DNA of 64,000 nt from Hygrocybe punicea (GCA_963556145.1 OY744467.1:186001-250000); one strand, 5' to 3'; shown: positions 1-11,652, counted from the first letter of the stretch. The notes: generated by a model not told the origin, from the sequence alone. Made by a program: numbers and translations.

Positions 1-324
1 GGTCAAACCTGTGACAGAAGCGTGTAAAAATATGGCGAGTTGCTCTTCAAGGGTAACCCAACGAGAATCTCCCAATCCAAGAAATCGCATGGTTGAAATG
101 ATCTCAAGAAAAACTTCCTTTTGAACCCCAAGAGAATGATGGATCCGATCTGGATGTCCCAACAGAAGCTCGTCTACCCAGCCCTGACCAGAGAGGATTG
201 ACGTGTGGAGAGGCCGTGGCGGAGCCCTGCGGTGGGGAAGGATGTAGTCGAAGAGAACGGTAATGAGAACCAGCGCATAGCGCATTAGACGGGAACGCTG
301 ATTGGCAAGCGTAACCACTGGCAT
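1..324 (-). CDS. PIF/Harbinger-type DDE transposase, N-terminal part, cut by the window edge
   Basis: An open frame runs from an ATG at 324-322 to base 1 (108 codons, no stop). The visible protein has a basic/hydrophobic start, then a block of the type TSxLSGQGWVDELLxGHPDR, then an LGVxKxVF segment, and ends in VTLEEQLAIFL...VTGLT. This series matches the N-terminal (DUF8040-like) region that precedes the DDE endonuclease domain in fungal and plant Harbinger-type transposases. That assignment rests on memory of the family, not on a search. The catalytic domain would lie to the left of this window, so its integrity is unknown. An alternative start is the ATG at 285. No TIR is visible for this element inside the window. 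Confidence 0.65.
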   Translation of the reverse strand, partial: MPVVTLANQRSRLMRYALVLITVLFDYILPHRRAPPRPLHTSILSGQGWVDELLLGHPDRIHHSLGVQKEVFLEIISTMRFLGLGDSRWVTLEEQLAIFLHASVTGLT

Positions 325-682
325 GTCTGCAGCAGGCAGCAGAATCGGACTTGGGGCTGTAGATTACTAGATAACCCAATTCTAACTCCGAAGCCGTATC
401 TAGCGAATGTAACGTATCTAACATGAGATATTATCTAATAACCTGGTAGCCGAACTGGCTCTAAGTTAAGCTAGTTATTACGGTTTGTCCAGATGCAGAT
501 GATTTTGTCGCACAGCAGGCACTGCCGGTAACTACTCTTTGCTATCAACGTGGAACACCACTGAAGTTAATCTTTCATGAGATCTACGAGCTAATTGTCA
601 GGTTTTCCTTGCCACGGATGACACCAATTCAACTTCGACTCTTGATGAGTTTTGCCGGCACAGTCGGGTTTTCTGCCTCCAT
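325..682. other. Upstream region of the Harbinger-type gene, no gene seen
   Basis: The stretch between the transposase start and the MITE at 683 is AT-balanced sequence with no convincing reading frame or repeat. It probably holds the promoter of the minus-strand transposase gene, but I see no clear TATA or initiator element. Confidence 0.4.
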
Positions 683-756
683 TACAGTCGGTTGCATAAA
701 GATTGAGAAACACAATCCGCAAAAGCTTGTTTGTCTAAGTTTGCAATAGGGTCTGG

Positions 757-2333
757 TGTTACGATTCCAACTCCGCTTCCAACCCCGATGCCCATTCCGA
801 TACCCACCATGACGATTCTGCACTGCACACCTTCCTTTTTCATTTCATTTTGTCCTTTGTCTTCCTTTCAACGTCATTGTTTCTTCATTCGGACATCCTT
901 GTATTTTCTTATTCTTGTTCTCTTTTTGTCCCTCCTTCTAGAACAATCCAGACCGACCATGGACATATCCCACGACAAACCGATCACAATGGCTGTACTC
1001 CCGACATAGCTCATTACCGTAATTGTCATTGGCAGCATTGCCATCACCTTCCTGATCGGTTTCTACCTTGTTATGATCTATCTTTGGCATTGGCACCGAA
1101 ACCCTTCTGCCATTGATACTTCTGACTTCCACCTCAACAATATCTCGACACGTAATTGACAATTGCCATTCCCGGATATTTGGTTTCCATATTCGTACCC
1201 TGTGCCCACCATTATCCTCCCTGACGATCCGACGACATTCCTCACCTGCATGCGAACTCTGAACAATCCCCGATCATGGGACATTTCACTGGTCTCTCTA
1301 ATCCGACCATTGCCGAAGCACATTCTTTTGGACTTCGACCACAGACCATACGACTTCCCAAACAGTGAACCAACCCCTATCGCATATTGTTCGCACGACA
1401 CCGCTTCAATGCAGTACCCGACGACTTGTTCCCACAGCTTGTCACTCATGCCATGACTCGAAACCTGGACCCACATTCATTTATCTTTTTCCATCTTTCA
1501 TCTTGATACCTCCCACACTCGTTTACAATGATACCCTTTCTTGGACGAATACCGACATCAAGTGGACCTTCTTGTTCCACAAACAGGACAAGACACCGCT
1601 CCTCGATATGTCATCAACAGACATCGTCATCCGGTACAGCTTATGCTGTTCACATGTCTGACCTCGACTAGCCCACCGTCCTAGTTGGTTTTCCTTCCAC
1701 ACATTCCTTTGTTTTCTTTCTTGCAAACCTTGCCACTACATCCACACCACCTCAAGACATTCTCATCACCAATCCCACACTGGATGATACCCATCTTCGA
1801 CCCGACCGTGCAATGCACTTGCCAGATTGCACACTTGCTTGTTACAGCAAGTGTAGACCCCGAATAGGCAATTCTGCACATCACATGATCCGATGACAAA
1901 TCATCCGAGTCATCTGGACCTCACCTCTCCCTCAATGACACCCGGGCCTCCAGTTGGATCGCGAGAACATCGACATGAGGACGCCTCATGTGCGCCTCAT
2001 GGTGAACACATGGTAGAGTTGGACATGTTATGGCTTCATGGTTGTATTTCTGTTTACCTCCCCTCAAGACCAGTCACTATATATACTGTTCTTGTTGTTG
2101 GTTCGGACTTTTTCTTCTTTTCCTTTCTTTACGTTTAGTCTGGTTCTTGGGGCAGACTCATCTTGTTTGGGTAACCCCCACGGCTCGCAATGACATAGAC
2201 CTTGACCCCCCCCCCTCTTAGCAGTGTTGTCTTAGCTGTAAGCAACAATGAAAACTGCTGTCCTCTCCTCTGGAATCCGATCCCTAGTTAAGTTGATTGT
2301 TGCCGGAGCCCGCTGCAGAAGCGATCCGTAACA
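757..2333 (+). repeat. 5' LTR of the LARD-like element
   Basis: 1577 bp, TGTTACG...CGTAACA. The terminal block GTTGCCGGAG..CCGCT...GCGATCCGTAACA is shared with the 578-bp LTR of the chromovirus G1. A TATATATA run near 2084 lies about 250 bp before the LTR end and is a candidate core promoter. Short ORFs inside the LTR are repeated identically in the 3' copy and show no protein-family features. Confidence 0.9.
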
Positions 2334-3309
2334 AAAGACTAAACGTTTCCCAACTCCCTCGACATTCAACTTTCGACATGAACCAATGAACCCCCTCCTC
2401 TCTCCCGAATCTCTCCCTCGTCCTCCCCTACACCCTCTCCCTCTCCTCCTCCTCTCGACTTTATTCATCCCTCAACCCTGACCCCACACGAATGGACGAA
2501 CGAACGATGCTAGCCTGCTACTGACACAGACCTGAAATCTGTTGATGTACACTAGTCACCCGGACCCCGAATGATTGTTGAATACTCCGAATGGTCAACC
2601 TCAAGACTGCCGCCCTGCGAATTATTTATGGTTTATCCATAATAATTGCTCAAGCCCAATCCTGGAACCTGAATTGAAACAAACCCCTGACTAACGTCAC
2701 CACTGTCATTCCGCTACCTCGATATGATAATTATGACATGAAATGATGCAATGGACAAGACTTGTCATTGCCCCAGATGCAGAAGGACACTGCTAGACAA
2801 ACCAATCGCCTCAGGTATCCCACCTTCATGATTCAAATATGTTTTGGTTGTACCAGACATATTACGACTCCCTCTCCCTGGATGAACCGAAAATCAACGA
2901 ACCCCTCAAACCGCCTTCCTATTCTTCCTTCCACCTCCTCCCTCCCATCTCCTCACCAAATGCAGAAAGCCCAGAGAAAGCCAGTACGCATACGAAACCC
3001 TGATTCCTGAAATGACCTGTACATGTGACAAAGAGAAGTGGTTGATCTTAGTAGTCTGTTGGAACAGATGAAAGGGGACCCTCTTTGTTTGACATGGATG
3101 AATGAACGACCAAGATTATAATGATTGTCATGAATGGAACACATACGAAACGCCACTCCTTACCGATTTGGATAGCGCGGATCGGCATATCAGGTGATAT
3201 CCCGCTACACACCCTCTTTTTCTAGAAGTTTGATCCCCGATCATACATACGAATCCACGAGGCAACCAAGACCCTGGTACATGGATCGATCACTGGAAAC
3301 TCCGACACG
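2334..3309 (+). other. 5' internal region of the LARD-like element, leader without recognisable gene
   Basis: The region begins AAAGACTAAAC right after the LTR, like G1. No clean tRNA primer-binding site starting with TGG is seen at the LTR edge. The sequence is C-rich with scattered short frames and looks like an untranslated leader. Confidence 0.5.
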
Positions 3310-3786
3310 ATGCTGACAACGAGGCATGGTAATTACCGAAGACGGAAAACTTCTTTATACCACCCACTTGTCGTCACCCTGGCCAACCTCTGCCCTCCAG
3401 ACCATCCCTACCCATGGCCTGACCGCCGGTCCTGGAGTGACCCCTACGTTTGGTGTTTACTCGACCGTCCTGACGACTGGGTTGACTATATCAGTTGGAA
3501 CGATCCTCGTATCCCCCACCTGGTCACCATCCACGATATTTTCCTCGGTCCTATCTTACGGGAACTACATCGACTTCGCAACCGTCTACGGCCTACCGCA
3601 CAAAGAAATCGTCGCATTCAGACCCTCATCCACGAATTACAAGTTCTCCTCGACTTTGACGTACCATTCCATCGACTTGTTGTTCGCATCCCCGCTCCTC
3701 GTCTTGCACCCGTACCCCAGAATCATCGTGACACACGTATCGTCCAGCATCCTCGACACCGTCCCCACCGTCGACATCGACGATGA
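3310..3786 (+). CDS. ORF1 of the LARD-like element, unknown 158-aa protein
   Basis: The ATG at 3310 opens a 158-codon frame. The protein has a Trp/Asp-rich first half (motifs such as WPDRRSWSDPYVW and DDWVDYISWND), a helical Arg/Leu-rich middle (ILRELHRLRNRLRP) and a basic His/Arg-rich tail. It does not resemble gag, a retropepsin or an envelope protein I know. Its stop overlaps the next start as ATGA (3783-3786), which suggests termination-reinitiation coupling. A second frame starting at 3326 is open over the same stretch but is Ser/Thr/Val-rich and less protein-like. Function unknown. Confidence 0.45.
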   Translation: MLTTRHGNYRRRKTSLYHPLVVTLANLCPPDHPYPWPDRRSWSDPYVWCLLDRPDDWVDYISWNDPRIPHLVTIHDIFLGPILRELHRLRNRLRPTAQRNRRIQTLIHELQVLLDFDVPFHRLVVRIPAPRLAPVPQNHRDTRIVQHPRHRPHRRHRR

Positions 3787-4274
3787 GTCTCGACGTACCC
3801 TTTATCTTCGATGATCTGGACAATGAGCTATATTTTGGTGCAGTGAACATTTGCGGTGAAGAACATCCGACTCCCCCCATTGATGACTTTGATGCGTACA
3901 TGGACAGTCTCACTGATCTTCCGACACCCCCTCGAAAAGTAACCCACCGACTGCATATAGAGATGGATGATGAATACCGAGCATGGTTGTATTCTCCACC
4001 TCTTGTCTCGCTCCAAACCCAGTCACGTCGCCGCTCTCCACTTCTTCCCCAATCCCAGAAAAAGAAACTCGACCGTGCACACCGTTCTGACGGCCATAAC
4101 ATGCAGAACAAACGCTCGAGACATGGGACCAAAGAACCCGATTATCATCGTCATGCCTTATTTCGTGCAATGCATGAGCGTATGGTGAAGGGGAAGGAGA
4201 ATGACATCCATGGATTGGATTGGAGATTGATGTTGTTTGTGAAAGGATACACCCCTGTCATGTATGATTCATAG
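3783..4274 (+). CDS. ORF2 of the LARD-like element, unknown 163-aa protein
   Basis: 163 codons, overlapping ORF1 by the ATGA tetranucleotide. The N-terminal half is acidic (FIFDDLDNELYF, PPIDDFDAYMDSL). The middle carries basic clusters (RRRSPLLPQSQKKKLDRAHR and NKRSRH) that could act as nuclear localisation signals. The C-terminus is ordinary globular sequence. No catalytic motif is seen. Placed downstream of ORF1 and upstream of the 3' LTR, it may be an accessory protein of the element, or captured coding sequence. No homolog is recognised. Confidence 0.45.
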   Translation: MSLDVPFIFDDLDNELYFGAVNICGEEHPTPPIDDFDAYMDSLTDLPTPPRKVTHRLHIEMDDEYRAWLYSPPLVSLQTQSRRRSPLLPQSQKKKLDRAHRSDGHNMQNKRSRHGTKEPDYHRHALFRAMHERMVKGKENDIHGLDWRLMLFVKGYTPVMYDS

Positions 4275-5355
4275 AATGGACTTTCCCCTGTATGTAAACG
4301 ACCTCGACATTATTTACACCAACGAAAACACCCAGAAGAAGAAACAGAATACCCAGAAACAGAAGAGAAGAAACAGAAATGGAATGGACAGATGGAACAT
4401 GACCATAGAGAAACATGTAGCAGGTTCTCTCACCAGCTATACAAATAAGAGACAAAGCAGCAGGTTCTCTCACCAGCTATATAAATAAGAGATGAATATC
4501 CGAAACGATATAAAATCTATGACCCCCAGACGCATGCATGATCGCTATAAGCCGTAGAATGAACCTCAATGTCTATGGACATCAGAACTGAACCAGAAGG
4601 ATACTGGTTATCAAACCAATGACCTCCAAACCCATGTGGAAAGGAACCCGATGTGCTGCTGACCAGTATGGCAGTAAATGCACCAGAAAAAGAAACAATG
4701 AAGAATGAATCCCCATCCGAAATCCTTTGCCAATGTATAACTTGGAACTGGCAACTCTTTCATCTTCCTTATCCCGAATTCCCAAACATCTTCTGACCAA
4801 CACCAGACCCTGTTGCATTCATGGAATATGAAGAAATCTCGCACACCATTTGAGTGTAGGAAATCCACGATCAGTCAACAACACCGATATCTGAAACGAT
4901 ATAAATCTATGCTCATTCGAATGTCCGTAATGACTATAAACTTCTGACACCCAGAACTCTCTGACATCCAGAACTCCCTCATCCCAAAAATGCCGACCAC
5001 CTAATTCTCTTTGAACCGAAAACCCTGAATGAACACCTGGACCCCGACAACCTTTACCTCCCTTCAACCCGACACCCTTGACGACTTAATAACGAAATAA
5101 CAATGATCTCTGAATATCCACAATGACAAAAAAACAATTGGACGAACCCGGATATATTTCTTTTGAAACCCTTGTAACTCAGTAACGTCTTCATGATTTA
5201 ATGACCTTTGGACTGACATTTTTTCCTTCATCTTGTCTTTGATTTCTTGCCGACCTTGATCATGTCGTTAAACTGTCTGTTCTTTCCTTGTAATTTTTTT
5301 CCTTGTTCTTTGTTCTTCCAGTTAATCGGGACGATTCCCCTTGTTCTGGGGGTAT
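4275..5355 (+). other. 3' internal region of the LARD-like element, with tandem repeat and polypurine tract
   Basis: No gene is seen. A ~30-bp unit containing CAGGTTCTCTCACCAGCTAT occurs twice in tandem at 4429-4492. The last 40 bp (TTAATCGGGACGATTCCCCT then TTGTTCTGGGGGTAT) are nearly identical to the same position in G1 and contain the purine run that would prime plus-strand synthesis. Confidence 0.55.
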
Positions 5356-6932
5356 TGTTACGATTCCAACTCCGCTTCCAACCCCGATGCCCATTCCGAT
5401 ACCCACCATGACGATTCTGCACTGCACACCTTCCTTTTTCATTTCATTTTGTCCTTTGTCTTCCTTTCAACGTCATTGTTTCTTCATTCGGACATCCTTG
5501 TATTTTCTTATTCTTGTTCTCTTTTTGTCCCTCCTTCTAGAACAATCCAGACCGACCATGGACATATCCCACGACAAACCGATCACAATGGCTGTACTCC
5601 CGACATAGCTCATTACCGTAATTGTTATTGGCAGCATTGCCATCACCTTCCTGATCGGTTTCTACCTTGTTATGATCTATCTTTGGCATTGGCACCGAAA
5701 CCCTTCTGCCATTGATACTTCTGACTTCCACCTCAACAATATCTCGACACGTAATTGACAATTGCCATTCCCGGATATTTGGTTTCCATATTCGTACCCT
5801 GTGCCCACCATTATCCTCCCTGACGATCCGACGACATTCCTCACCTGCATGCGAACTCTGAACAATCCCCGATCATGGGACATTTCACTGGTCTCTCTAA
5901 TCCGACCATTGCCGAAGCACATTCTTTTGGACTTCGACCACAGACCATACGACTTCCCAAACAGTGAACCAACCCCTATCGCATATTGTTCGCACGACAC
6001 CGCTTCAATGCAGTACCCGACGACTTGTTCCCACAGCTTGTCACTCATGCCATGACTCGAAACCTGGACCCACATTCATTTATCTTTTTCCATCTTTCAT
6101 CTTGATACCTCCCACACTCGTTTACAATGATACCCTTTCTTGGACGAATACCGACATCAAGTGGACCTTCTTGTTCCACAAACAGGACAAGACACCGCTC
6201 CTCGATATGTCATCAACAGACATCGTCATCCGGTACAGCTTATGCTGTTCACATGTCTGACCTCGACTAGCCCACCGTCCTAGTTGGTTTTCCTTCCACA
6301 CATTCCTTTGTTTTCTTTCTTGCAAACCTTGCCACTACATCCACACCACCTCAAGACATTCTCATCACCAATCCCACACTGGATGATACCCATCTTCGAC
6401 CCGACCGTGCAATGCACTTGCCAGATTGCACACTTGCTTGTTACAGCAAGTGTAGACCCCGAATAGGCAATTCTGCACATCACATGATCCGATGACAAAT
6501 CATCCGAGTCATCTGGACCTCACCTCTCCCTCAATGACACCCGGGCCTCCAGTTGGATCGCGAGAACATCGACATGAGGACGCCTCATGTGCGCCTCATG
6601 GTGAACACATGGTAGAGTTGGACATGTTATGGCTTCATGGTTGTATTTCTGTTTACCTCCCCTCAAGACCAGTCACTATATATACTGTTCTTGTTGTTGG
6701 TTCGGACTTTTTCTTCTTTTCCTTTCTTTACGTTTAGTCTGGTTCTTGGGGCAGACTCATCTTGTTTGGGTAACCCCCACGGCTCGCAATGACATAGACC
6801 TTGACCCCCCCCCCTCTTAGCAGTGTTGTCTTAGCTGTAAGCAACAATGAAAACTGCTGTCCTCTCCTCTGGAATCCGATCCCTAGTTAAGTTGATTGTT
6901 GCCGGAGCCCGCTGCAGAAGCGATCCGTAACA
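5356..6932 (+). repeat. 3' LTR of the LARD-like element
   Basis: 1577 bp, the same length as the 5' copy, with one visible mismatch. It is followed by TSD TCTGG at 6933-6937. Confidence 0.9.
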
Positions 6933-7382
6933 TCTGGCGTGACTTTTCCCTCCATCAGTATCAACTTGTGCTCGCTGATTGTGGCCTGGCACCAAGAAGA
7001 CTGTATGGTTAGAGAAATCGTGAACCTTGTAGGATGTAGTCAGAGTACTGTATACAGGGTTATCTGATACTGTGAAGACACTGGCATAATGATGAAAACA
7101 AAAGAAGACCATACCAATCCAACTTGGATTGTTGAGCCAACCATCAGAGGGGTGGCTTAGCACATTCTCCTTATCATTTCGGATGTACAGCGGAGGAAAT
7201 CCCCTCTCATGAGCAGCACTGGACAGGCGAGAGTGGGTTTTGGGAACGTCGTACCCGATGCTGTGACTGATCTGTGACGATGTGTGACCGGTCGTGACAA
7301 ATTGCTAAATTAAGGTTATGGCAAGCTTAGACAAACAAGTCTTTGCGGATTGTGTTTCTCAATCTTTATGCAACCGACTGTA

Positions 7383-7726
7383 GTGGCAATAACGCGATAC
7401 GCAGGGATTTCTATTTCCCTGCGTATGACCTTTTTCCTGTCAACCAGACTGGTGCGGTTGTACACCTAAGTTGCTAGTAGGTCCGCATGCTTTGCTTCGT
7501 TGCTTGATGAGCTCATTCCTAGAGTGCCTCACGGAGATGGCCCACGGGTTAATAAGAGCATCTTCAGTTCCGACTGGACAACCTTTGGGATCATGACAAA
7601 TATCATGATAGCCAACCCTGTTTACGTCCTCAGCCGCATAGACGTCCAAGGCGGTGATGGCCGCCTTAAAAGTGTTCGAGTCAACGCTGCATAAAAAGGT
7701 CTGGGTTACCTACGGCATCACACACC
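7383..7726 (+). promoter_or_regulatory. Upstream region of the GPI-type protein gene
   Basis: 344 bp without a convincing gene. It contains an imperfect hairpin around GCAGGGA..TCCCTGC (7401-7422). An ATAAAAAG box at about 7691 lies 35 bp before the ATG at 7727, a plausible TATA element. Confidence 0.4.
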
Positions 7727-8398
7727 ATGCACCCTCTGTTCCAGACACTCCTTCTCTGCCTATCGTTTACGCCTTATATTTCTGCAAAGAATGCCGCTCC
7801 CGATAGCCTAATCCTCATATTGCCAGCGTCCAACCCAGTGCAGGGCAACACGACTTTCCCTCTGGGTTTTGAAGACCCCACGACAACCACGGTCAATGGT
7901 TTGTCCATTACTTACAACATTTCGGTCACGTATCCCAATGGCACGAATGCGTGGATTCTGGCGGATTCTGGCGGTTGTAAGAGCTATCCGGGATCGGGCG
8001 CTTGGGCTTACGTGAATGCTACGCAGGAGGGAATGCAAGTCGTCTGCGCTATTTATTTTATATATTCAAAAGCTGATTGCATTCACAAAACTTGCAGATA
8101 CTCTGCATTCTGGAATATCACCTACGGTTATCCCCCCAATGCCACAACCGACAGCTGTGGACCTGGGCCATTTTCGTACCAGAACTGGATAGTGAACAGG
8201 ACGATCACGGTTATCAGGAGTGATATCGATTCCGGCAGTATCTTGCCAACATTGGCCACATCGGTTGTCTCAACAAATTTGCCGAGCAAGCCTACTGGGA
8301 AAGTGTTGAATAGTGCTGTAGGGTTGGGTTCTTTGAACACAGTTGTTGGATATTCAATCACACCGCTACTCTCTGCTCTGGTGCTTTCAAGTTGGTAG
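7727..8398 (+). CDS. Secreted, probably GPI-anchored cell-surface protein
   Basis: 223 codons from the ATG at 7727. The N-terminus is a signal peptide (hydrophobic FQTLLLCLSF, probable cleavage near residue 20). The middle has many N-glycosylation sequons (NTT, NIS, NAT, NIT, NRT) and Cys residues. The C-terminus is Ser/Thr-rich and ends in a short hydrophobic tail (PLLSALVL), as expected for GPI attachment. Small wall-associated proteins of this layout are common in Agaricomycetes. A 60-bp AT-rich stretch at 8038-8097 looks intron-like (CTGAT branch, TTGCAG end), but the only GT donor there would shift the frame, so I keep it as coding. Function unknown. Confidence 0.6.
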   Translation: MHPLFQTLLLCLSFTPYISAKNAAPDSLILILPASNPVQGNTTFPLGFEDPTTTTVNGLSITYNISVTYPNGTNAWILADSGGCKSYPGSGAWAYVNATQEGMQVVCAIYFIYSKADCIHKTCRYSAFWNITYGYPPNATTDSCGPGPFSYQNWIVNRTITVIRSDIDSGSILPTLATSVVSTNLPSKPTGKVLNSAVGLGSLNTVVGYSITPLLSALVLSSW

Positions 8399-8675
8399 TG
8401 ATGGAAATGTGTCAATGATTTCCCCAAGCATAAATAATACAGCATATCCTAATAAGATAATACTTCGTCTTATCGTGGAACTAGCTTCGGCGCTTCGGCC
8501 ATCGCTGGTATATCTCATAATTCAAATGCCCTCAAATCAGCACGAAAACGTTTGTAATGGCTTCGACAGCAGAGGATATCGTTAGTAATGAATGAAATGG
8601 TCGCCAACTCGTTGTTGACTTCACCTCTCTTCTACGCGGGGAGTGATTGCCCTCTGTCTCTCGACATTGTTCACA

Positions 8676-10405
8676 ATGCTGAGAAAACATCCAAAGCCAA
8701 GTGCAAGTTTTCTCCCGTATACAAAGCGACACACTTCACGCTCCTTTTCACTTGCTTGCAACTCTCTCGTTGCAATCTTCATGGGCTACGTCTGGTCCCA
8801 CAAAGCCAAGTTGAGTTCCGATACGATTTGGGTCTCGTTGGCAAATAACAATCTCCCGCTGCTATCCACCGTCATTTCCTGTGTTCCACCATTGATTGCA
8901 GCGTACGGTTTCGACAGGGATTGGCTGGTATCTTCCTCCATCACAGGCCATCACCATTCGCAATCCGGTGCGCCTACTCCCGAACAATACCACGTCGCTA
9001 TCCGGGTCATTGGTAATGCCGATTTCGGAGCCATCATGGCAGCAACCAAGTATCTGCTCGGACTCTCAAGCAAAGCTCGCCACCCTCACTGGTCCATCAC
9101 CGTCCTTTTCATCTCGACATCCCTAGCCTACCTCGTCGGCGGCATTGATATTTGGCTCCATCGAGCTATCTTACCTGTTCGCCTGACCTCCTTCGTCGCA
9201 GTTCCTAAACCCTCCACGTCTTTTTCTCGAGTCGCTTGTCGGACACCGAACGATTGCGGTAATGAATTCGTAATCAGTGACAGCATCGCTACCTTGACCA
9301 ACACGTCGTCCCTTAAAGAAGTCTTCATTATCCCTGGTACCGCTATCGCTCTCCTTCTTCCCTCTCAAACCATGCGCCGGCAGATAAGCCTCTACCTTCG
9401 GAATGTACACTACATGTGCTCCTGTGGGCCTGGAATGTGGCGTGTACCCCCCTCGTTTAATTCGATAGCATTCGGTTGTTTGGAGCATCCCTCATTCCAA
9501 TCAATCTCTTTCTCAAACGACATTCATCAGGGTAGTGTTTTATCAAGCTTTAATGACGATCCTCAAGACTCACTAAAGATTGAAGTCATCACTCCGGCGA
9601 TAGGTAATGCTTGTGTCTTTGATGACGGTGAATAATTGTACTGATTCGGTCTATCAGTCACAAATGGAACAGACCCACAGATGATTGGTATTTCTCCGTC
9701 TTTCTCTGGTGCGAATTGAGCATTCTGAATGTCACATATCTTCATCAACCGTACCACAATAATACCGTTCAAGTGACACATCACGAGCCCGCCAGACCAG
9801 AAGATAAACAGCTTTTGGCCGATGCGCTGCTTTGGGATTCCTTCTCGGTATTCGCTGACCCTTACACACTCAATTTACTCACTTATTCCGACACCCAAAC
9901 CTACGTTTCTGCATACGCTGTTCAAATCTCCCGAATCACTCTGGGTCTTACAGTTGACATCGTCAAGTCTTCCCCTACCCTCGTTGAGTACTCGTCCATT
10001 GACACCCACGGCTCGCAGATTTCTGCCGTGCCCTTTTTCGCCTTCATCGTCATCAACGCCTTCATCGCCATATGTGTCCTTATCGTCGGTCTTGGGACTA
10101 AGACAAGCGGGCCCTTGCTGAAAAACTCGAACGGCTGAGATTTGGATGCTGTTGTGCTCGCACAGATGAGATTGACTGGCGCTGGCTCGGTGATCTATGA
10201 GATGTTTTGTACCACAGGGGAGAAGAACCTTGAGAGGTTGGGTTGCGACGATACGGATGATCTGTTCAAGGGGGACGCCGCGTTGGACCAAGACAGGATT
10301 AGAGTCGTTGTGGATCGTTGTGGCGATGCGAAGAGTAGTCATTTTGGAATTTCGACGGAGGTAACGAGACATTTGGATGAAGTTGGTGGGACTGTGATTT
10401 TGTAA
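8676..10405 (+). pseudogene. Multi-pass membrane protein gene, decayed
   Basis: The open frame lacks an upstream ATG beyond 8676 (in-frame stop at 8616), so the N-terminus may be lost. Hydrophobic segments lie around residues SLVAIFMGYVW, PLLSTVISCVPPLIAAYGF, WSITVLFISTSLAYLVGG and, at the C-terminal end, FFAFIVINAFIAICVLIVGL, giving about four membrane spans with a large extracellular loop. A clear intron lies at 9604-9657 (GGTAATG donor, CTGAT branch, CAG). After it the frame breaks at about 9717 (one base missing in GAATTGAGC). A TGA at 10136 interrupts a tail (MRLTGAGSVIYEMF...) that continues in frame to 10405. Undescribed fungal membrane family; ligand or role unknown. Confidence 0.5.
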
Positions 10406-10962
10406 TGGGTTTTGTTTGTGGTTTGGCTTGCTTCCCGTTATCGTATTAACACCAGTTTTCAGACGTTCTCGAGCCAGATGTAGCATTTTGATCAATGCAG
10501 GCACAAATACGGATGATTCCACTGTTATTCGGATACAGAAGAAAGCTTTCGTCACTTTTTGAACCGTTGGATGAGAACTTTCGAAACAGTTATTGAAAAG
10601 ATGAACATTGAGCGTTGGATCTAATTGTACTTTGAATTATCATCTCCTCTCACCACTCCATCTATGTTAAACCTGACGCCTTCACACCTGTCGTGCTTAT
10701 ACCCGACATAGTATCCTCACCTGACTGCCACACCCGACATACATACCCATCGTATACGTGCGTACCTGGTAGACCTATTACTGATCCCCCTCTTAATACT
10801 AAGCCAGTTCTAGCAATGATCCCTGCAGCTGCTATCAACAACAACTTGACATGTAGAATACTTGCTCAGTTCCCAATAGCAGTGGAAACTGGAAGAGTGG
10901 TCCAGCCCAAGGTTGATTATTAGTTATGTTATTCTAATTACTGCCAGTCTAGGGCTAGGAAT
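10406..10962. other. Intergenic stretch, nothing clear
   Basis: No coding frame is convincing. The part at 10660-10760 has scattered ACCCGACAT motifs that recall the G2-type LTR, too degraded to call an element. Confidence 0.35.
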
Positions 10963-11278
10963 ATTATATATACTGTATTCTAAAAAAGTTGGGGTAGGCT
11001 AGTGGCGGACTAGCCATTGATGTAGATTTCTACCCCCAACCAGTGTGTATCCAGATGCCTGCAATGGATCGAAATGGTATGGACTATGTTGCCTTGGTTG
11101 AGGATGCCTTGTTGGTGTGCTTGTGAGTCTATTGAATTATATATACTGTTTTGTAAAAGAGTTAGGCTAAGACTAGCATTGGTCTACCAACTTTCAAAAT
11201 TTATGACCCCTTACTAGTGTGATTTCTCAGTGTTTGTTGAGACAATACTGTATTCTTGACAAGACAAAGATTGTGACA
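10963..11278. repeat. Diverged tandem duplication, ~170-bp unit
   Basis: Two copies begin ATTATATATACTGT at 10963 and about 11135. Each continues with a TAAAA-AGTT-GG block and an ACTAGCATTGGTCTACC-like block. It is AT-rich, with no coding content. Confidence 0.5.
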
Positions 11279-11652
11279 TTATCTAAGCCTATTTTACATT
11301 GTCTGATTTACATGGCACACTTTGAGTCACCTCAATCGGAGCCCCGGTTACATTGCCTGACTGACATGGCGCACTTTGAGTGAGCTCAATCCGAGCCCAG
11401 TTACATTGCCTGCTTTACATGGCGCACTTTGAGTCAGCTCAATCCGAGCCCAGTTACATTGCATAAATACTTACACGGCACACTTTGAGTCAGCTCCAGT
11501 CCGGATACATTGCCTGCTTTACACGGCACACATTGAGTCAGCTCAATCCGAGCCCAGTTACATTGCCTGCTTTACATGGCGCACTTTGAGTAAGCTCACT
11601 CCGAGCCCATTTACATTGCATAAATACTTACATGGCACACTTTGAGTCAGTA
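11279..11652. repeat. Minisatellite, ~54-bp unit, about six copies
   Basis: The unit reads roughly TTACATTGCCTGCTTTACAT, then GGCGCACTTTGAGTCAGCTC, then AATCCGAGCCCAG. Copies at about 11290, 11348, 11400, 11453, 11510 and 11580 differ by substitutions and short gaps. The array ends just before the stop codon of gene beta. A related ACTCAAAGTGTGCC motif occurs in gene alpha at about 55078. Confidence 0.75.

Larger units (their letters stand above)
757..6932 (+). mobile_element. Non-autonomous LTR retrotransposon (LARD-like), very recent insertion
   Basis: Two 1577-bp direct repeats bound a 3.0 kb internal region. The flanking TSD is TCTGG (752-756 and 6933-6937). The LTRs start TGTTACG and end CGTAACA. 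By eye they differ at only one site (C at 1027, T at 5626). The internal region has no gag, protease, RT or integrase, but it has two overlapping ORFs at 3310-4274. LTR ends, the first internal bases (AAGACTAAAC) and the ~40 bp before the 3' LTR (TTAATCGGGACGATTCCCCT) closely match the chromovirus at 36705-43918. I infer that it was mobilised by a chromovirus of that kind. Confidence 0.85.
683..7382. mobile_element. Tc1/mariner-type MITE (~515 bp), split by an LTR element
   Basis: The two halves are 685-756 and 6938-7380. The ends form inverted repeats of about 60 bp that begin CAGTCGGTTGCATAAAGATT on the left and appear as the reverse complement on the right. Both are flanked by TA (683-684 and 7381-7382), the target duplication of Tc1/mariner/pogo elements. 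There is no transposase ORF, so the element is non-autonomous. The right half contains 440 bp of unique filler. The LTR element at 757-6932 lies inside it and leaves TCTGG on each side. Confidence 0.75.

Noticed and set aside
757..2333. Small ORFs within the 1577-bp LTRs (for example 97-132 codons on both strands)
   Set aside because: They overlap each other on both strands, have no family features and are duplicated only because the LTR is duplicated.
8038..8097. An intron in the GPI-type protein gene
   Set aside because: The only GT near the needed position gives a 59-nt intron that shifts the frame away from the clear GPI-type C-terminus, and the donor GTCGTC is poor.
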